This document shows positions 1-5,581 of a stretch of 5,581 nt of DNA, piece by piece (position 1 is the stretch's first letter; each line of letters opens with the position of its first letter). Origin of the DNA: Spirochaetales bacterium (GTDB taxonomy: Bacteria; Spirochaetota; Spirochaetia; Sphaerochaetales; Sphaerochaetaceae); NCBI GenBank assembly GCA_017962865.1, contig JAGCUM010000227.1:1-5581 (forward strand), written 5' to 3'. Made by a program: the position numbers and the translations under genes. The notes under the pieces were generated by a model. It searched no databases and was not told the DNA's origin. It saw only the letters and a list, made by a program, of their open reading frames with translations.

Positions 1-373
1 CTCCGTTGTCGAAGAACCAGAAGTTCGAAAGGGGAATGCTGTCGATGTTCCAGAAAAGGCTCTCTCCTGCATTCTCGAGGGCATGCGAGAGCTCTCGCAG
101 AAGCTCAAGCGAATTGTTTCTCAAAGTGGTGGAAAGCTCGAAAGACGGTGTGGGAAGGTCCTTGAGCATCTCGTGCGGGTAGAAGACAAGACAGCATCGG
201 TCTCCGATCATCTGAACGCCCTGCCAGGGAAGCTCTATCAGCTGTGCCTTGTGGTACAGAAGGGCATCCTGCTTGTTCTGCGGAGAGTCAAAGCCCTTGA
301 GAACTCCCTCTCCTCTGGCAATCTCGATGCAGAGTCTGTCGTTGTCATAGAATATCCTGTCTCTTCCGATCAT
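1..373 (-). CDS. Unrecognised protein, N-terminal 124 residues (runs off the left edge)
   Basis: An open frame starts at ATG 373-371 and continues without a stop to the window edge, giving 124 codons that begin MIGRDRIFYDNDRLCIEIAR. The ATG overlaps the TGA of the upstream MEMO-like gene (ATGA), and a strong AAGGAGG lies at 390-384, 10 bases upstream, so this is a genuine gene and a member of the folC operon. I do not recognise the family. The visible part looks soluble: there is no signal peptide or membrane segment, and it is rich in aromatic and acidic residues. Towards the edge, after a Leu/Glu-rich helix, it reads NIDSIPLSNFWFFDNGG. This faintly recalls the catalytic-loop layout of kinase-like folds (acidic residue, Pro, Asn, then strand and Gly turn), but that is too weak to name a function. 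The C-terminus is outside the window. Confidence 0.8.
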   Translation of the reverse strand, partial: MIGRDRIFYDNDRLCIEIARGEGVLKGFDSPQNKQDALLYHKAQLIELPWQGVQMIGDRCCLVFYPHEMLKDLPTPSFELSTTLRNNSLELLRELSHALENAGESLFWNIDSIPLSNFWFFDNG

Positions 374-933
374 CTGTCAAAAGCCTCCTTCCACATGGCG
401 GCACATTCTGTATTTATATTATTGCTAATAAAAATCCTTGAAAAAGGAAAGTCGCTTCTCAAAATCTCCACAATCTTTTCGACATCATCCCCGGATTCCG
501 TGGCAAGCAGGTAGCAGACCTTTGCGTTGGGAAACAAAGGACTCAGATAGGGGGCGATGATCTCAAGGCTCTGCTCCTCCGAGCAGATGTCATCGGAAAC
601 AGTAACCAGATCCAGAAGCGAAGAGGGTGTTTGTAAGGACAGTTTCCAATCCGAACCGCAGAGCTCTCCGTCTGCAGGGGCATAGACCTTGCACCCGTCT
701 CCGAAGGCCACGGGGCCCTTGTGAAGAGGTCCCAGAACAAAAACCTGAGTAACATCTTCTGAGGCTTCAAACGAGAAAATGCGGTCCAGTTCATCCTTGC
801 ACTTCGACCATGCTGCATGGGGAACCTCGAGATATGAATCAGAAGAACAATGACCTGAATTACATGAAACCCTTGAAGAAATCAAGGCTTTTGCATTAAT
901 CGGGTACATTATTCCTTCGACGGAAGGTCTCAT
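370..933 (-). CDS. Short MEMO1-like protein (AmmeMemoRadiSam system protein B family)
   Basis: 187 aa. Landmarks match the MEMO family, which has a LigB-dioxygenase-like fold: RPSVEGIMYP near the N-terminus (family RPxxVAGxFYP), VPHAAW at 37-42 (family VPHAGY), VFVLGPLHKGP at 64-74 (family LGPSHxG) and EEQSLEIIAPYL at 119-130 (family EHSIExxLPxL). The first two putative metal-site His are kept (H39, H71). The His of the EHS motif is Gln (Q121), and the C-terminal SSDFCHWG-type segment has no recognisable counterpart. Usual family length is about 260-300 aa, so this is a shortened, divergent member and may have lost catalysis or metal binding; the family's biochemical role is unsettled. The start is ATG 933-931 with GGAGG four bases upstream; it overlaps the NFACT stop as ATGA, and its own TGA overlaps the next ATG. 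No AMMECR1 or radical-SAM partner is visible in the window. Confidence 0.78.
   Translation of the reverse strand: MRPSVEGIMYPINAKALISSRVSCNSGHCSSDSYLEVPHAAWSKCKDELDRIFSFEASEDVTQVFVLGPLHKGPVAFGDGCKVYAPADGELCGSDWKLSLQTPSSLLDLVTVSDDICSEEQSLEIIAPYLSPLFPNAKVCYLLATESGDDVEKIVEILRSDFPFSRIFISNNINTECAAMWKEAFDR
384..390 (-). promoter_or_regulatory. Shine-Dalgarno of the left-edge gene
   Basis: On the minus strand AAGGAGG lies 10 bases before ATG 373-371, inside the last codons of the MEMO-like gene. It decides the start of the partial left-edge gene and supports independent ribosome loading in addition to the ATGA overlap. Confidence 0.75.
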
Positions 934-2348
934 GTCTCCTCCTTGGGCAGAAGCCTTGCGATCCTTGCGGGCTCAGGTTTGATGGTAAGGTTCTTCTCCT
1001 GTGTTGGCAGGACCAGACCTGTCTTGGAGTCCTTTGCACGCCTGAGGTATTTCACCTGGGTGTAGTAGAGATCCACGCTTGTGTTGTTGCGGCCCTTGGA
1101 ATAGAGCACTGCTATGTTCGCAGCATCAAGAAGAACCTCCAGCGGGATGCTCTTGTCGCGTCTGAACTTTATGAAGACATAGCCGCCGGGGAAATCTCGG
1201 GTGTGCATCCACATGTCGTTGCCCTTCACATGATGGCGCAGAAGCTCGTCGTTTTCCTTTGCATTGCGGCATGCGATGATCTGAAAGCCTCCGCTTGTGG
1301 TCCTGATTCCGGGGCCGGCCTGCACCTGAGGAGCAGGGGCTGTCCTGTCCAGTATCCCGCGAAGGCGTCGGATGTTCACCTGCTCGTCGCCGGAGTCCTC
1401 CATGGCACGCTGGAAGCGGGATCGGACGGAGTCATACTCGTTCTGAAGTCTCTCTCGTTCTGCGACTGCGTTCTCATAGGCACCCTTTGCTTTCTGATAG
1501 CGGTCATAGAAGGCCTGCACGTTTGCTCCCGGGGTGAGGGACTTGCCCAATTCCAGAGTCAGTGTGCTGCCGCCGTTGTTCCAGTCGGTAACCGTGATGC
1601 TGTCCTGACCGCGCTTGATCAGATAAGAATTGGCGGAAAGAAGCTCTGCTTCATATCTGAGTTTCTCGAAGCCTGAGTTCTGCTCGATGGTACGCTCTGC
1701 GCTGTGGATGGATGTGGCAAGTCTGCCCAGCTCGTGCTCCATTCGGGTCTGAACCTGCTTGAGCAGCGTGGAGTAGAGGTCCTTTGCCTCCTCCTGGGCG
1801 CATGTGCTCTCGATGTACTTGGAAAAGGATTCTCCTTCCCAGGGACGTACCGAGAATTCCCTGTCGGAGGAAGTCCGGATTTCAACCTTCAGTACCTGTG
1901 AGCTCATCTCATCCCGTCCGGGGCGCCTGAGAAGCAGGTCCTGGATGACATCGTTCTCGTCGGTGACAATGATGTTGGCTCCGGGCCCGCTGTAGAATCG
2001 GAAATAGACTTTGAGCCTGCGCCCGTGGTTGTCCAGTTCCCAGACCACTGCCCTGTCGAAGGGAAGCTGGCGGCAGGAGAGGATCACCGAGCCTTCGAGG
2101 TTCTTTCTTGCATACTGCTCGAAGCGCTGGAGCTTCTTGGTCTTTGCCGCCTTGGCTCCGGGGGAGAGGATATGCAGGCGGCTCTGCTGGGTGCCTATCT
2201 CCGTGTAGAAGAGAAAGCGCCCGCGCTCTCGGTCATAGAGCTCCCAGGTCACGGAGTGGAAGGAGCTCTGTACAACGTTCTGAATCTTTGCACCATCCAG
2301 TGAGGATTCGGTCAATATGAGTTCGATTTCCTTGTAGTTCAGAGACAC
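930..2348 (-). CDS. NFACT-family protein (RqcH/Rqc2-like ribosome quality control factor)
   Basis: 472 aa from GTG 2348-2346. The order is: NFACT-N (about 1-165) with F97-D98-R99, matching the DR pair that RqcH needs for tRNA recruitment; a middle region with coiled coils (about 195-235 and 280-330) around the conserved EAELLSANSYLI and TPGANVQAFYDRYQKAK; then NFACT-R/DUF814 (about 354-455) with RNAKENDELL, DMWMHTRDFPGGYVFIK and VDLYYTQVKYLRR. Family members bind 50S subunits carrying peptidyl-tRNA, and in Bacillus RqcH directs alanine tailing of stalled chains. The protein is about 100 aa shorter than Bacillus RqcH; I see no helix-hairpin-helix segment between NFACT-N and the coiled coil. 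The GTG is preferred because AAAGGAGG lies just upstream and the homologous N-terminus begins SLNYKEI. An upstream in-frame ATG at 2417 would lengthen the overlap with folC to 79 bases without a homologous extension. Older annotations call such proteins fibronectin-binding; cytoplasmic ribosome work is more likely. Orthology to rqcH is inferred, so no symbol is given. Confidence 0.9.
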   Translation of the reverse strand: MSLNYKEIELILTESSLDGAKIQNVVQSSFHSVTWELYDRERGRFLFYTEIGTQQSRLHILSPGAKAAKTKKLQRFEQYARKNLEGSVILSCRQLPFDRAVVWELDNHGRRLKVYFRFYSGPGANIIVTDENDVIQDLLLRRPGRDEMSSQVLKVEIRTSSDREFSVRPWEGESFSKYIESTCAQEEAKDLYSTLLKQVQTRMEHELGRLATSIHSAERTIEQNSGFEKLRYEAELLSANSYLIKRGQDSITVTDWNNGGSTLTLELGKSLTPGANVQAFYDRYQKAKGAYENAVAERERLQNEYDSVRSRFQRAMEDSGDEQVNIRRLRGILDRTAPAPQVQAGPGIRTTSGGFQIIACRNAKENDELLRHHVKGNDMWMHTRDFPGGYVFIKFRRDKSIPLEVLLDAANIAVLYSKGRNNTSVDLYYTQVKYLRRAKDSKTGLVLPTQEKNLTIKPEPARIARLLPKEET

Positions 2349-3643
2349 AGTGCCTCCTTTATGGCTCCCGCCAGGTAGAACGATCCTGCACAGAGTATCC
2401 CCTGATCTTGTTCGCAATGCTCAAGACTGTATGCCAATGCAGAAGAGGCATCTTCTCTCAGAACCACGGTCTGAGAAGGCTTCTTCAGGGAAACCACCAG
2501 TTCATAAAGGGCAGCAGGATCGTTCTTCTTGAATGTGCCCGGCCTTGAGATTACAACGGTATCGAAGGCAGAAAGAACCGACTGAGCCATGGCCAGATGG
2601 TTCTTTCCGGAGACGGCACCGAAGATGCAGACTCCGCCTCTGCCGGGATAGATGTTTCTGAATGTCTTAATCAGGGCATCCATGCTGTTCTTGGTATGTG
2701 CTCCGTCAAGGTAAAGCGGGCGCTTCCACTGCACCAGTTCCATTCGTCCGGGAAGGGTGTTGGACTCAAGGGCTGCCTCGGTTTTCCCCTCACGGTAGAG
2801 ACCCAGGTTCCTGAGAACCAGAATCGCAAGCGCGCAGTTCTGCATCTGCACAAGGCCCTTCATGGCCAGATCAAGGGAAGCCGAATAGCCGTCCTTGAAA
2901 ACGATGGATGTTTCCGTAACGGAAGAAACATAGTCTCCCAGATAGTGGAATTCGGAAGAAACTGCCTTGGCTTCCGCCTTGATTACGGAAAGAGCCTCAG
3001 AAGACTGAAAAGCACTGAACGATGGCCTATATTGCTTGATAATCTTGGATTTTTCCGTGGCTATCAGCTCAATCGTGCCACCGAGTATTTCCGTATGCTC
3101 CAATTCAATCGGGGTAATGACCGAGGCTTCAGGAAGCAGGATGTTGGTGGCATCCAGCCTTCCACCGAGGCCTGTTTCGATGACTGCCCACTGACATCCG
3201 AGGCGCTTGAAGAGAAGAAATGCAAAGGCAGTGTAGAGCTCGAACGTGGTGGGCTCGCTGTCTCCGATATCATCCGTAAAGCAGAAACCTTCAAGGGAGG
3301 AGGCAAGCTCGTTTCCGGTCTCGATCAGAATCGAATCGTCCACAAAGCGTCCGCAGAGGGTAAAGCGCTCGCGGTAGTCCGAGACATGGGGAGACATGTA
3401 AAGCCCGGTGACATAACCGAGGGCCTTGAGGCCGCTTGCAATGTAGCTTGCAGTCGAACCCTTGCCCTTGCTTCCGGCCACATGAATGGTGCGGTAGCAG
3501 CGTTCGGGGTGCCCCAGAGTTTCCATCAGGGCATGCATGCGGTCCAGCCGATAGGTTCGGTTGCTGTACTTGTCGGTGCGCTTCTCCAAATTGGTGAAGC
3601 TTTCCATGTATGATATGACCTGATCGAAAGTCTTGAATTCCAT
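2339..3643 (-). CDS. folC: Folylpolyglutamate synthase / dihydrofolate synthase
   Basis: 434 aa, the usual family length. FolC is a cytoplasmic Mur-ligase-type enzyme. It adds glutamate to folates using ATP and in many bacteria also makes dihydrofolate from dihydropteroate. Visible motifs: TYRLDRMHALM at 30-40, P-loop GSKGKGST at 57-64, SPHVSDYRER at 84-93, ETGLGGRLDATN at 156-167, ELEHTEILG at 180-188 with EKSKIIK at 197-203, LPGRMEL at 297-303, LDGAHTKNS at 312-320 (commonly DGAHN; here Thr follows the His), and GSFYLAGAI at 420-428. Start ATG 3643-3641 gives the expected N-terminus (EFKTFDQVISYMESFTNLE). There is no convincing Shine-Dalgarno, but a promoter lies immediately upstream, suggesting leaderless translation. 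It is first in the minus-strand operon, and its stop overlaps the NFACT gene by 10 bases. Whether it is bifunctional cannot be read from the sequence. Confidence 0.96.
   Translation of the reverse strand: MEFKTFDQVISYMESFTNLEKRTDKYSNRTYRLDRMHALMETLGHPERCYRTIHVAGSKGKGSTASYIASGLKALGYVTGLYMSPHVSDYRERFTLCGRFVDDSILIETGNELASSLEGFCFTDDIGDSEPTTFELYTAFAFLLFKRLGCQWAVIETGLGGRLDATNILLPEASVITPIELEHTEILGGTIELIATEKSKIIKQYRPSFSAFQSSEALSVIKAEAKAVSSEFHYLGDYVSSVTETSIVFKDGYSASLDLAMKGLVQMQNCALAILVLRNLGLYREGKTEAALESNTLPGRMELVQWKRPLYLDGAHTKNSMDALIKTFRNIYPGRGGVCIFGAVSGKNHLAMAQSVLSAFDTVVISRPGTFKKNDPAALYELVVSLKKPSQTVVLREDASSALAYSLEHCEQDQGILCAGSFYLAGAIKEALCL
2353..2360 (-). promoter_or_regulatory. Shine-Dalgarno deciding the GTG start of the NFACT gene
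   Basis: AAAGGAGG on the minus strand ends four bases before GTG 2348-2346 and lies within the last codons of folC. The spacing is short but equals that of the MEMO-like gene downstream (GGAGG, four bases, ATG). An in-frame CTG at 2342-2340 would have 10-base spacing and cannot be fully excluded; it would shorten the protein by two residues. Confidence 0.65.
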
Positions 3644-3651
3644 AGCAAGTC

Positions 3652-3680
3652 ATTCTACCCCAACGGGGCTCTGTTGTCCA
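3652..3680 (-). promoter_or_regulatory. Sigma70-type promoter of the folC operon
   Basis: On the minus strand TGGACA (3680-3675, 5 of 6 to consensus) is followed after exactly 17 bases by TAGAAT (3657-3652, 5 of 6). Placing the -10 box at -12 to -7 puts +1 near 3645, two bases before the folC ATG at 3643. This is the best promoter match in the intergenic region for either direction. The sites are seen; the start point is inferred. Confidence 0.6.
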
Positions 3681-3694
3681 CGTGCATGTGCACG
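3681..3694. repeat. 14-bp inverted repeat abutting the folC -35 box
   Basis: CGTGCA-TG-TGCACG is a perfect 6+2+6 inverted repeat. It lies directly upstream of the predicted folC -35 hexamer, at roughly -36 to -49 from the predicted start, a position used by activators and some repressors. A 2-base centre is poor for an RNA hairpin, and the repeat is outside the predicted transcript, so a DNA operator is the likelier reading. No regulator is encoded in the window. Confidence 0.4.
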
Positions 3695-3720
3695 CAAAAA
3701 CACTCTATATAGTATGACAC

Positions 3721-3749
3721 TTGTATATATATTCTTTGTCTGATATTCT
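3721..3749 (+). promoter_or_regulatory. Candidate promoter of the acyl-CoA synthetase gene (extended -10)
   Basis: TTGTAT (3721-3726) and TATTCT (3744-3749, 4 of 6) are separated by 17 bases, with an extended -10 TG at 3741-3742. The start point would be near 3756, giving a leader of about 49 bases to the preferred ATG at 3805. The surrounding sequence is AT-rich (TATATATAT), which favours opening but also raises the chance of spurious matches, so this is weaker than the folC promoter. Confidence 0.4.
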
Positions 3750-3766
3750 ACGCACAGAAAAACTCG

Positions 3767-3784
3767 ATAGTTAATGTTAACTAT
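3767..3784. repeat. 18-bp perfect inverted repeat, candidate operator of the acyl-CoA synthetase gene
   Basis: ATAGTTAA-TG-TTAACTAT has perfect 8-base arms around TG. It lies about 11 bases after the predicted start point and ends 10 bases before the Shine-Dalgarno. The length, symmetry and position fit the site of a dimeric repressor such as the TetR- or GntR-type regulators that often control acyl-CoA synthetase genes. That link is inference; no regulator gene is visible here. Confidence 0.5.
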
Positions 3785-3794
3785 GCATGAAAGC

Positions 3795-3799
3795 GAGGA
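3795..3799 (+). promoter_or_regulatory. Shine-Dalgarno deciding the acyl-CoA synthetase start
   Basis: GAGGA ends five bases before ATG 3805. The alternative in-frame ATG at 3787, six codons upstream, is preceded only by the inverted repeat and has no purine-rich site, so 3805 is preferred. Confidence 0.65.
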
Positions 3800-3804
3800 T
3801 TCTG

Positions 3805-5541
3805 ATGAGAAAAAGCAGTTTGGACCCGATGCCCTGGAAATTCCTGGAGCAGTACAGGGGTAAATATTTCAATACCGAGTGGCCGTCTCTGCCTCAGATG
3901 TTCGACATAATGACCGAAAGGTTCCCGGACAACAGGTGCTATGAGGCCTTCACTCCCAAGCACATCACCTTTACCTACACCGAAGCAAGGAACCAGTTCG
4001 ACAAGGTCGCAAGATGGCTCTACAGCAAGGGCGTACGCAAGGGCGACAGGGTAGCCGTTACCGGAAAGAACAGTCCGGAATGGGCGATTGCCTACATGAG
4101 TATCGTCACCATGGGCGCCATCGTCGTTCCCGTCGATGCAGCTCTGACTAATGCCGAGATCGAGCATTTGGTGGACTTCGTCGAGATCAAGGGAATCTTC
4201 CTGGATGCCGACCGCTTTGATGCAATCGGAGCAGACGGCAAGTACGGTTTCAAGGTGAGTCTAGAGGAGCGCGACCATGAAGAGGACTACATCCTGAATC
4301 TTCCCGATGCAGGCATGCAGCCGATAAGCCAGCCGGACAGCAACGAACTGGCTGCTTTCCTCTTTACCAGCGGTACCACCGGAACCCCGAAGGCCGTCAT
4401 GCTCAGCCATGAGAACCTCGTCTTCGATGCCTACTGCGTCCAGGCCTTCATGAACGTCAGGCCAACCGATGTCTTCTATGCCATCCTGCCGATCCACCAT
4501 GCCTATACGATGCTTGCAGTGTTCATCGAATCAATGGCCAACGGAAGCAACACCGTCTTCGGAAAGCGCCTTGTCGTAACCTCTCTCCTGAAGGAGATGA
4601 AGGAAGGTCATGTAAACATGCTTCTTGCAGTTCCGATGCTCTATAACAAGATCTTTACCGCAATTATGAAAGGTATTGAGAAGAAAGGAGCCTTTGTAAG
4701 CACCATCGTCAAGATAATGATGAAGATCTGCGGATTCATCAAGCAGACTACCGGACTGAACCCCGGACGCGTGGTTTTCCGCGGCATAAGGGACAAGGTC
4801 TCGCTTGCCGACAACCGCATCTGCATTTCCGGAGCAGGTCCGCTTCCCGAGGAGACATTCAAGGGCTTCAACCAGCTGGGCGTAGACTTCATCCAGGGCT
4901 ACGGCCTCACGGAGACCAGTCCGATCGTGACTCTGAATCCTGCCTATTCCTACAAGTACACCAGTATCGGCAAGCCGTTCCCCGGAGTAGAGGTCGACTT
5001 CATCAACAAGGATGAGCAGGGCAACGGTGAGATCATCACCCGCGGCAAGCATGTCATGAAGGGTTACTACAAGAACCCGGAGGCCACTGCCGAGACCATC
5101 GACGAGAACGGCTGGCTCAAGACAGGCGATGTCGGATACATGGACAAGAAGGGCTTTGTCTACCTCACCGGCAGGGCCAAGAACATAATCGTCACGGACG
5201 GCGGCAAGAATGTGTTCCCCGAGGAGATCGAGGACCACTTCCAGCTCTTCTATGATATCGAGCAGATCTGCGTCGTAGGATTCATGGCGGACGAGAAGCT
5301 CAGGCAGGAAGGCGTTGCAGTTCTCATCTATCCCAGCAGCGATGCCAAGCGCGAGTACCCCGACCACGGTGCCATGCAGGTTCATATGGAGCAGATTGTC
5401 GAGAGCGTCAACCGCGAGCTTCTGCCTTACAAGCGCATCCGCAAGGTCTTCGTGCTTGATGAGCCGATGGAGATGACCTCCACCAAGAAGATCAAGCGCT
5501 TTGCCGTGGCTCAGAAATACAAGGAAATGATCAATGCCTAA
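3805..5541 (+). CDS. Long-chain fatty acid-CoA ligase (AMP-forming acyl-CoA synthetase)
   Basis: 578 aa from ATG 3805 (584 from ATG 3787). Adenylate-forming (ANL) superfamily; expected to convert a fatty acid, ATP and CoA to acyl-CoA, AMP and pyrophosphate at the cytoplasmic side of the membrane. Motifs in order: phosphate-binding loop TSGTTGTPK at 188-196, LPIHHAYTM around H231-H232, GAGPLPEE before the acyl pocket, YGLTET at 366-371, TGD at 440-442 (Asp for the AMP ribose), GRAKNIIV with R457, PEEIEDHF, and the C-terminal TKKIKR with K562 as candidate adenylation lysine. A helical segment with many Lys and hydrophobic residues (about 292-332) between the central motifs is typical of long-chain members and argues against an acetyl-CoA synthetase or an NRPS domain. 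No signal peptide or membrane span is seen. Chain-length preference cannot be read from the sequence. The family assignment is very secure; a fadD-like symbol would be only by analogy. Confidence 0.95.
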   Translation: MRKSSLDPMPWKFLEQYRGKYFNTEWPSLPQMFDIMTERFPDNRCYEAFTPKHITFTYTEARNQFDKVARWLYSKGVRKGDRVAVTGKNSPEWAIAYMSIVTMGAIVVPVDAALTNAEIEHLVDFVEIKGIFLDADRFDAIGADGKYGFKVSLEERDHEEDYILNLPDAGMQPISQPDSNELAAFLFTSGTTGTPKAVMLSHENLVFDAYCVQAFMNVRPTDVFYAILPIHHAYTMLAVFIESMANGSNTVFGKRLVVTSLLKEMKEGHVNMLLAVPMLYNKIFTAIMKGIEKKGAFVSTIVKIMMKICGFIKQTTGLNPGRVVFRGIRDKVSLADNRICISGAGPLPEETFKGFNQLGVDFIQGYGLTETSPIVTLNPAYSYKYTSIGKPFPGVEVDFINKDEQGNGEIITRGKHVMKGYYKNPEATAETIDENGWLKTGDVGYMDKKGFVYLTGRAKNIIVTDGGKNVFPEEIEDHFQLFYDIEQICVVGFMADEKLRQEGVAVLIYPSSDAKREYPDHGAMQVHMEQIVESVNRELLPYKRIRKVFVLDEPMEMTSTKKIKRFAVAQKYKEMINA

Positions 5542-5581
5542 GCAGAAAGAGATTACAAGCAAAGAAAGAGCGCGGCTCAGA
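5534..5581 (+). CDS. Start of a following gene, possibly YhbY-like RNA-binding protein
   Basis: ATG 5534 opens a frame that reaches the right edge (16 codons, MPKQKEITSKERARLR). It overlaps the acyl-CoA synthetase stop by eight bases (ATGCCTAA), and AGGA at 5522-5525 lies eight bases upstream, so coupled translation in the same operon is likely. The string KEITSKERARLR resembles the N-terminus of YhbY/CRM-domain ribosome-assembly proteins (family pattern LTSKQRxxLRxLA). With so few residues the family call is tentative; the existence of a gene start is more secure. Confidence 0.5.
   Translation, partial: MPKQKEITSKERARLR

Noticed and set aside
83..514. 143-aa plus-strand frame across the left-edge gene and the MEMO-like gene
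   Set aside because: It is a codon-register mirror of the minus-strand left-edge gene, lacks family features, and spans a clear stop-start junction of two minus-strand genes.
2349..2417. N-terminal extension of the NFACT protein to an upstream ATG
   Set aside because: The extra 23 residues are read from the folC coding region with no homologous counterpart, whereas GTG 2348 has a strong Shine-Dalgarno and gives the expected family N-terminus.
2597..3613. 338-aa open frame on the plus strand opposite folC
   Set aside because: It is also in exact codon register with folC on the other strand, a codon-bias mirror. It has no recognisable motifs, and folC has all its family motifs.
3291..3653. 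Minus-strand frame starting at an ATG ten bases before the folC ATG
   Set aside because: It is out of frame with folC, its ATG sits within the predicted -10 region upstream of the transcript start, and its translation is low-complexity with no motifs.
3681..3694. Inverted repeat read as a terminator hairpin
   Set aside because: A 2-base centre cannot form a stable loop, and both flanking units are transcribed away from the region. The A/T runs nearby are not placed as a terminator tail for any gene ending here.
3705..3732. AT-rich stretch with a short CTATATAG palindrome and a TATATATAT run as extra promoters or operator
   Set aside because: The palindrome is only eight bases and is expected by chance in such AT-rich sequence. 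None of the TATA-like hexamers on the minus strand has a reasonable -35 partner.
4531..5562. 343-aa open frame on the minus strand opposite the acyl-CoA synthetase gene
   Set aside because: Its codons lie in exact register with the sense codons, so it exists because the gene avoids TTA, CTA and TCA codons. It shows no family resemblance, and the sense frame carries clear ANL motifs.

Overview
The window (about half G+C) is a gene-dense bacterial chromosome segment with two divergent transcription units and no sign of phage, IS elements, CRISPR or RNA genes. The protein style (N-terminus of FolC, a short NFACT protein beginning SLNYKEIELIL, a long-chain acyl-CoA synthetase with an extra mid-protein helical segment) resembles host-associated spirochaetes of the Sphaerochaeta/Treponema kind. 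That placement is from memory of family members and is only moderately secure.

Left unit (minus strand, read from 3643 down to 1): folC (folylpolyglutamate/dihydrofolate synthase), a 472-aa NFACT-family protein related to the ribosome quality-control factor RqcH/Rqc2, a short 187-aa MEMO1/AmmeMemoRadiSam-B-like protein, and the first 124 codons of an unrecognised gene that runs off the left edge. Every junction overlaps: 10 bases for folC/NFACT, then two ATGA stop-start overlaps. The four genes are therefore almost certainly one transcript with coupled translation. A good sigma70-type promoter (TGGACA-17-TAGAAT) sits so close to the folC ATG that the mRNA is predicted to be leaderless, or nearly so.

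Middle (3644-3804): a 161-base divergent control region. It holds the folC promoter, a 14-bp inverted repeat touching its -35 box, a weaker rightward promoter with an extended -10, and a perfect 8+2+8 inverted repeat in the predicted leader of the rightward gene.

Right unit (plus strand): a complete AMP-forming long-chain acyl-CoA synthetase. The start of a following gene overlaps its stop codon by 8 bases; only 16 codons are visible, and they resemble the N-terminus of the YhbY RNA-binding family.

Functionally the left unit mixes one-carbon metabolism (folate polyglutamylation), rescue of stalled ribosomes and a MEMO-like protein of unknown activity. The right unit activates fatty acids. 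No direct pathway link between the two units is visible. The most unusual items are the predicted leaderless folC operon, the MEMO-like protein lacking the expected third His and the C-terminal motif, the NFACT protein without a recognisable helix-hairpin-helix segment, and the two inverted repeats in the divergent promoter region.
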